This document shows, piece by piece, positions 60,886-64,000 of a stretch of DNA of 64,000 nt. Each line of letters opens with the position of its first letter. Position 1 is the stretch's first letter. Source of the DNA: Scatosoma sp045533485. Its GTDB lineage: Bacteria; Bacillota; Clostridia; Christensenellales; Borkfalkiaceae. Both the position numbers and the translations under genes were made by a program. Under the pieces are notes generated by a model, which saw nothing but the letters and a program-made list of their open reading frames with translations, was not told the origin of the DNA and did no database searches. The stretch spans positions 18,057 to 82,056 of the forward strand of contig JAZSHX010000010.1 of the NCBI GenBank assembly GCA_045533485.1. Reading direction: 5' to 3'.

Positions 60886-61233
60886 ATGTTAAACACTTTA
60901 TTAGACGTAACCATCGCGGAATCCGCAGTGTATGCGCTTATCGGCTTTTTGATTGTATTAGGCGGTATTGCGTTTTTGATTGCGGTCGTTTGGTTTATCG
61001 GTAGATGTATGGCGTATTTGAAAGGAGAGCCTTTCTTTGTAAAACCGCAAAAATCGCAACCGATTAAAAAGGAAAAGCCCGCACCTAAAGTAGCTGTACA
61101 AGAAGTTGCAGTTACTGCAAGTGAAGAGCTTTCCGAAGAAACAGTAGCGGTAATCACAGCCGCGCTTATGGCATATTATCAACAAACGAAACCCGAATGC
61201 GGTTTCATCGTAAAAAGAATTAAGAGAATTTAA
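60886..61233 (+). CDS. OadG-like membrane subunit of the sodium-pumping decarboxylase
   Basis: 115 aa. One N-terminal membrane helix (about residues 15-42), a Lys/Pro/Ala-rich linker, and a C-terminal helix SEETVAVITAALMAYY that resembles the OadG/gamma tail. It holds the peripheral carboxyltransferase onto the beta subunit in known complexes. Gaps of 12 and 11 nt to its neighbours. Confidence 0.75.
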   Translation: MLNTLLDVTIAESAVYALIGFLIVLGGIAFLIAVVWFIGRCMAYLKGEPFFVKPQKSQPIKKEKPAPKVAVQEVAVTASEELSEETVAVITAALMAYYQQTKPECGFIVKRIKRI

Positions 61234-61244
61234 GGAGAAAAATT

Positions 61245-61649
61245 ATGCGTAATTTTGTTATCACTGTAAATGGAAAATCCTATCAAGTTGGCGTTGAAGA
61301 AGTGGGTGCAACCGCTTCCGCGCCCGTTGCATATGCGCCCGTAGCTCCCGTAGCAGCTCCTGCACCTGTTGCAACTCCTGCTCCTGCGGCGGCTCCCGCA
61401 CCTGTTGCGGCTCCTGCTCCTAAGGCGGCGCCTGCAAACGGCGAAAAAGTGCTTTCTCCGTTCCCTGGTCTTATTAAAAACCTTTTGGTTGCGGAAGGCG
61501 CAAGCGTGAAGAAAGACGAACCCATCTTGGTGCTTGAAGCAATGAAGATGGATAACGACATTACCGCTCCTTGCGACGGCGTAGTGCATTTCCAAACGAC
61601 GAAAGGCGCGAACGTTGAATCCGACGCAGTTTTGGCGGTAATCAGCTAA
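61245..61649 (+). CDS. Biotin carboxyl carrier protein of the decarboxylase
   Basis: 134 aa. A short N-terminal beta segment, an Ala/Pro hinge of about 40 residues encoded by a GC-rich repetitive stretch (61321-61435), then a biotinyl domain with the biotinylated Lys in EAMKM. It shuttles the carboxyl group from the carboxyltransferase(s) to OadB. Confidence 0.92.
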   Translation: MRNFVITVNGKSYQVGVEEVGATASAPVAYAPVAPVAAPAPVATPAPAAAPAPVAAPAPKAAPANGEKVLSPFPGLIKNLLVAEGASVKKDEPILVLEAMKMDNDITAPCDGVVHFQTTKGANVESDAVLAVIS

Positions 61650-61667
61650 TCCGTTGGAGAGAAAGAT

Positions 61668-62876
61668 ATGTTGAATAATTTGCTTATCAATTTCGGCGAC
61701 ATTTTCAAAAATTTGTGGACGTCGTCGGGATTAGCGCAAGGTTCATGGGCAAACTACGTCATGATTTTGGTGTCGTTTGTCTTGATGTATCTTGCCATCG
61801 TTAAAAAATTTGAGCCGCTGTTGCTGTTGCCGATTGCGTTCGGTATGTTTTTAATTAACTTGCCTGGCGCATATAGCGTGCTTTGGGGAACGTATCCCGA
61901 AGGGGTTGCTCACACCTATGAAAACGTTGAAAATCGTGGGCTTTTGTGGTATCTGTTCTTCGGCGTACAAAACGTTATCTATCCGCCGCTTATCTTCCTT
62001 GGGATTGGCGCGATGACCGATTTCGGTCCGTTGATTTCCAACCCTAAGAGTATGCTTTTGGGCGCGGCGGCACAGCTTGGCGTATTCTTGACGCTCATTG
62101 CGGCTACGGCTATCGGCTTTAACTTGGCGGCTGCGGCTTCCATTGCAATTATCGGCGGCGCGGACGGCCCTACGGCGATTTACGTTACGCAAAAGCTGGC
62201 AAGCTTGGCACAATTTAAGGGACAAAACACGGATTTGCTTTCGGCAATCGCCGTTGCGGCGTATTCGTATATGGCGCTTATTCCCGTTATCCAAAAGCCG
62301 CTTATGAAATTGATTGTTCCTAAGCGTGAACGTACAATCAAAATGAAGCCTTTGCGTACGGTTAGCAAGGTGGAAAAAATTATTTTCCCCGTTGTCGTAA
62401 CGTTGGTGGTTGGTTTGTTATTGCCTGACGCAGTGCCTTTGCTTGGTATGTTGATGCTTGGTAACCTTTTGAAGGAATCGGGTGTGTGCGATAGATTGTC
62501 TTCGCAGGCACAAAACGGCTTGATGAATACCATTACCATTTTCCTTGGCGTTTCCGTTGGTTGTAAGGCATACGGTCAAACGTTCTTACAGGTACAAACG
62601 CTGGGCATTATCGGTCTTGGCCTTGTAGCGTTTAGCTGTGGTACAATCGGTGGACTTTTGGTTGGTAGACTTATGTGCAAGCTTTCGGGCGGTAAAATTA
62701 ACCCGCTTATCGGTAGTGCCGGTGTTTCCGCAGTACCTATGGCTGCGCGTATTTCCGAAGACGTTGGACGTGAAGAAGACCCTAATAACCACTTATTGAT
62801 GCATGCTATGGGACCTAACGTAGCAGGTGTAATCGGTTCGGCTATTGCAGCAGGGTTCCTGCTTGCTATTGTTTAA
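61668..62876 (+). CDS. oadB: Sodium-pumping decarboxylase beta subunit (OadB/MmdB)
   Basis: 402 aa polytopic membrane protein that releases CO2 from carboxybiotin and exports sodium. The central GGADGPTAIYVTQKLA holds the essential Asp of the family. Helices include VMILVSFVLMYLAIV and the C-terminal GVIGSAIAAGFLLAIV. Sodium-motive energy conservation of this kind is typical of anaerobes. Confidence 0.93.
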   Translation: MLNNLLINFGDIFKNLWTSSGLAQGSWANYVMILVSFVLMYLAIVKKFEPLLLLPIAFGMFLINLPGAYSVLWGTYPEGVAHTYENVENRGLLWYLFFGVQNVIYPPLIFLGIGAMTDFGPLISNPKSMLLGAAAQLGVFLTLIAATAIGFNLAAAASIAIIGGADGPTAIYVTQKLASLAQFKGQNTDLLSAIAVAAYSYMALIPVIQKPLMKLIVPKRERTIKMKPLRTVSKVEKIIFPVVVTLVVGLLLPDAVPLLGMLMLGNLLKESGVCDRLSSQAQNGLMNTITIFLGVSVGCKAYGQTFLQVQTLGIIGLGLVAFSCGTIGGLLVGRLMCKLSGGKINPLIGSAGVSAVPMAARISEDVGREEDPNNHLLMHAMGPNVAGVIGSAIAAGFLLAIV

Positions 62877-62895
62877 CATATAGAGGTATATAATT

Positions 62896-64000
62896 ATGGA
62901 AATGAAATTTGAAAATAGAAAAGTAATGCTCACGGAAACTATTTTGCGTGACGCGCATCAATCGCAAGCGGCAACTCGTATGCGTATCGACGAAATGTTG
63001 CCTGTTTTGGAACAACTTGACGATATCGGCTATTATTCCATTGAAGCTTGGGGCGGCGCTACGTTCGACTCCTGCTTGCGCTTCTTAAACGAAGATCCTT
63101 GGGAAAGATTGAGAACATTAAAATCGCATCTTAAAACGCCCATTCAAATGCTTTTGCGTGGTCAAAACTTGCTTGGTTATCGTCATTATGCAGACGACGT
63201 TGTGGAAAAATTCGTGGCAAAATCCATTGAAAACGGTGTTGGCGTTGTGCGTGTATTCGACGCATTGAACGATCCTAGAAACTTGGAAACGTCTATGCGT
63301 GCCATTAAAAAATACGGCGGCGTATGCGAAGCTACCATTTGCTATACCAGCGCGGTTGTAGACGGCAAAGAAGTGTTTACAAACGAATACTTTATTAATT
63401 TGGCAAAAGAGTTGGAAGCAAACGGTGCGGACAACATTTGCTTGAAGGATATGGCAAATTTGTTGTTGCCGTTCAAAGCATACGAGCTTATTAAGGCGTT
63501 GAAAGCGGCTTTGAAACCTACTACGAAAATACATCTTCATACGCACAATACGACGGGTACGGGCGATATGGTGTACCTTATGGCGATTCTTGCGGGTGTT
63601 GACATTGTCGATACGGCATTGTCGCCCCTTGGTAACGGTACGTCGCAGCCTGCAACTGAACCCCTTGTAGCTACGTTACAAGGCACGCCGTATGATACGG
63701 GTATCGACATCAATAAATTATTGCCTATCATCAAGCACTTCAAGACGGTTGAAAAACGCTTGAAAGACGATAAGATTTTGAACGAAAAATCCAAAGGCAT
63801 TGACGTGAACACGCTTTTGTATCAAGTTCCTGGCGGTATGCTTTCCAACCTTATCAATCAGCTTGAAAAAGCAGGTAAAGCAGACAAGCTTATGGAATGT
63901 CTTGCCGAAGTTCCTAACGTACGTAAAGATAGCGGTTATCCTCCTTTGGTTACGCCTTCTTCGCAAATTGTTGGTACGCAAGCCGTTTTGAACGTTGTTA
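62896..64000 (+). CDS. oadA: Oxaloacetate decarboxylase/pyruvate carboxyltransferase subunit (OadA), 3' truncated by window
   Basis: At least 368 codons from the ATG at 62896 (AGAGG upstream), open to the window edge. TETILRDAHQS, GGATFDSCLRFL, RVFDALND and HLHTHNTTG are the HMGL-like carboxyltransferase signatures, with the metal-binding HxH and the catalytic Lys in CLKDM. It transfers CO2 between biotin and pyruvate/oxaloacetate. Whether it carries its own biotin domain cannot be seen. Its coexistence with an MmdA-type subunit in one cluster is notable. Confidence 0.93.
   Translation, partial: MEMKFENRKVMLTETILRDAHQSQAATRMRIDEMLPVLEQLDDIGYYSIEAWGGATFDSCLRFLNEDPWERLRTLKSHLKTPIQMLLRGQNLLGYRHYADDVVEKFVAKSIENGVGVVRVFDALNDPRNLETSMRAIKKYGGVCEATICYTSAVVDGKEVFTNEYFINLAKELEANGADNICLKDMANLLLPFKAYELIKALKAALKPTTKIHLHTHNTTGTGDMVYLMAILAGVDIVDTALSPLGNGTSQPATEPLVATLQGTPYDTGIDINKLLPIIKHFKTVEKRLKDDKILNEKSKGIDVNTLLYQVPGGMLSNLINQLEKAGKADKLMECLAEVPNVRKDSGYPPLVTPSSQIVGTQAVLNVV

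Noticed and set aside
61321..61435. Repetitive Ala/Pro-coding DNA as a tandem repeat or CRISPR-like element
   Set aside because: It is the flexible hinge of the biotin carrier protein; repeats are codon-level and have no spacers.

Overview
The window reads as a dense, syntenic core-genome stretch of an endospore-forming member of the Firmicutes, probably an uncultured Clostridia lineage. Supporting signs are the classic order rimO-pgsA-cinA-recA-rny, a SpoIIID homologue, RNase Y, FakA/YloV, the miaB-mutS-mutL-miaA block, a HelD-type helicase and a sodium-pumping decarboxylase cluster. Sigma-A promoters are unusually easy to see (TTGACA/TATAAT with 16-17 bp spacing), and GC-rich hairpins with T tracts close most units. 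I see no CRISPR array, insertion sequence, phage gene or rRNA. Three tRNAs (Thr, Val, Trp) are present.

Layout. 1-7221: translation modification, phospholipid synthesis, recombination, RNA decay, a sugar-kinase-like gene and tRNA-Thr. 7222-10968: fakA and convergent groES-groEL. 11040-16727: one plus-strand unit running dCMP deaminase, cyclophilin and purB into a four-gene cassette of HPr-kinase-like protein, PqqD-like protein, S26-type peptidase and ABC exporter. 16727-19746: tRNA-Val and a giant PadR/coiled-coil/membrane protein, both on the minus strand. 19810-30234: acyl-ACP thioesterase, an ArgJ-like pseudoenzyme, then a leader-controlled carA-carB operon that ends with an iscS-like gene and thiI. 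30237-44574: a class A PBP, the mismatch-repair/tRNA-modification operon, a PLP lyase, the sfp-mtnN-ung unit and ychF. 44687-57477: argS, helD-like, a HAD phosphatase, a topoisomerase IV-like pair, spoIIID, an ABC exporter and mgtC. 57510-64000: tRNA-Trp, rnhA, a VTT membrane protein and the carboxyltransferase/biotin/OadB/OadA cluster, which runs off the right end.

Most unusual region: 20606-27245. Three adjacent genes carry enzyme domains whose catalytic residues are missing. The ArgJ-like protein has lost the autocleavage Ala-Thr pair. CarA has lost both the nucleophilic Cys (now Gly) and the His (now Ala) of its glutaminase. CarB is fused in frame to a DapF-like domain in which both catalytic Cys are replaced (Gly, Ser). 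The carA operon is preceded by a 42-codon leader ORF, U-rich just upstream of a terminator that overlaps its stop codon. This resembles the E. coli pyrBI attenuator rather than the PyrR attenuators usual in Firmicutes. Together they suggest an ammonia-using carbamoyl-phosphate synthase with a possible ligand-sensing domain, under nucleotide-sensing attenuation. That interpretation is inference.

Other notable items: a PadR winged helix joined through about 550 residues of coiled coil to four membrane helices; a peptide-modification-like cassette without a visible precursor; two apparently leaderless genes; and a decarboxylase cluster holding two different carboxyltransferases.
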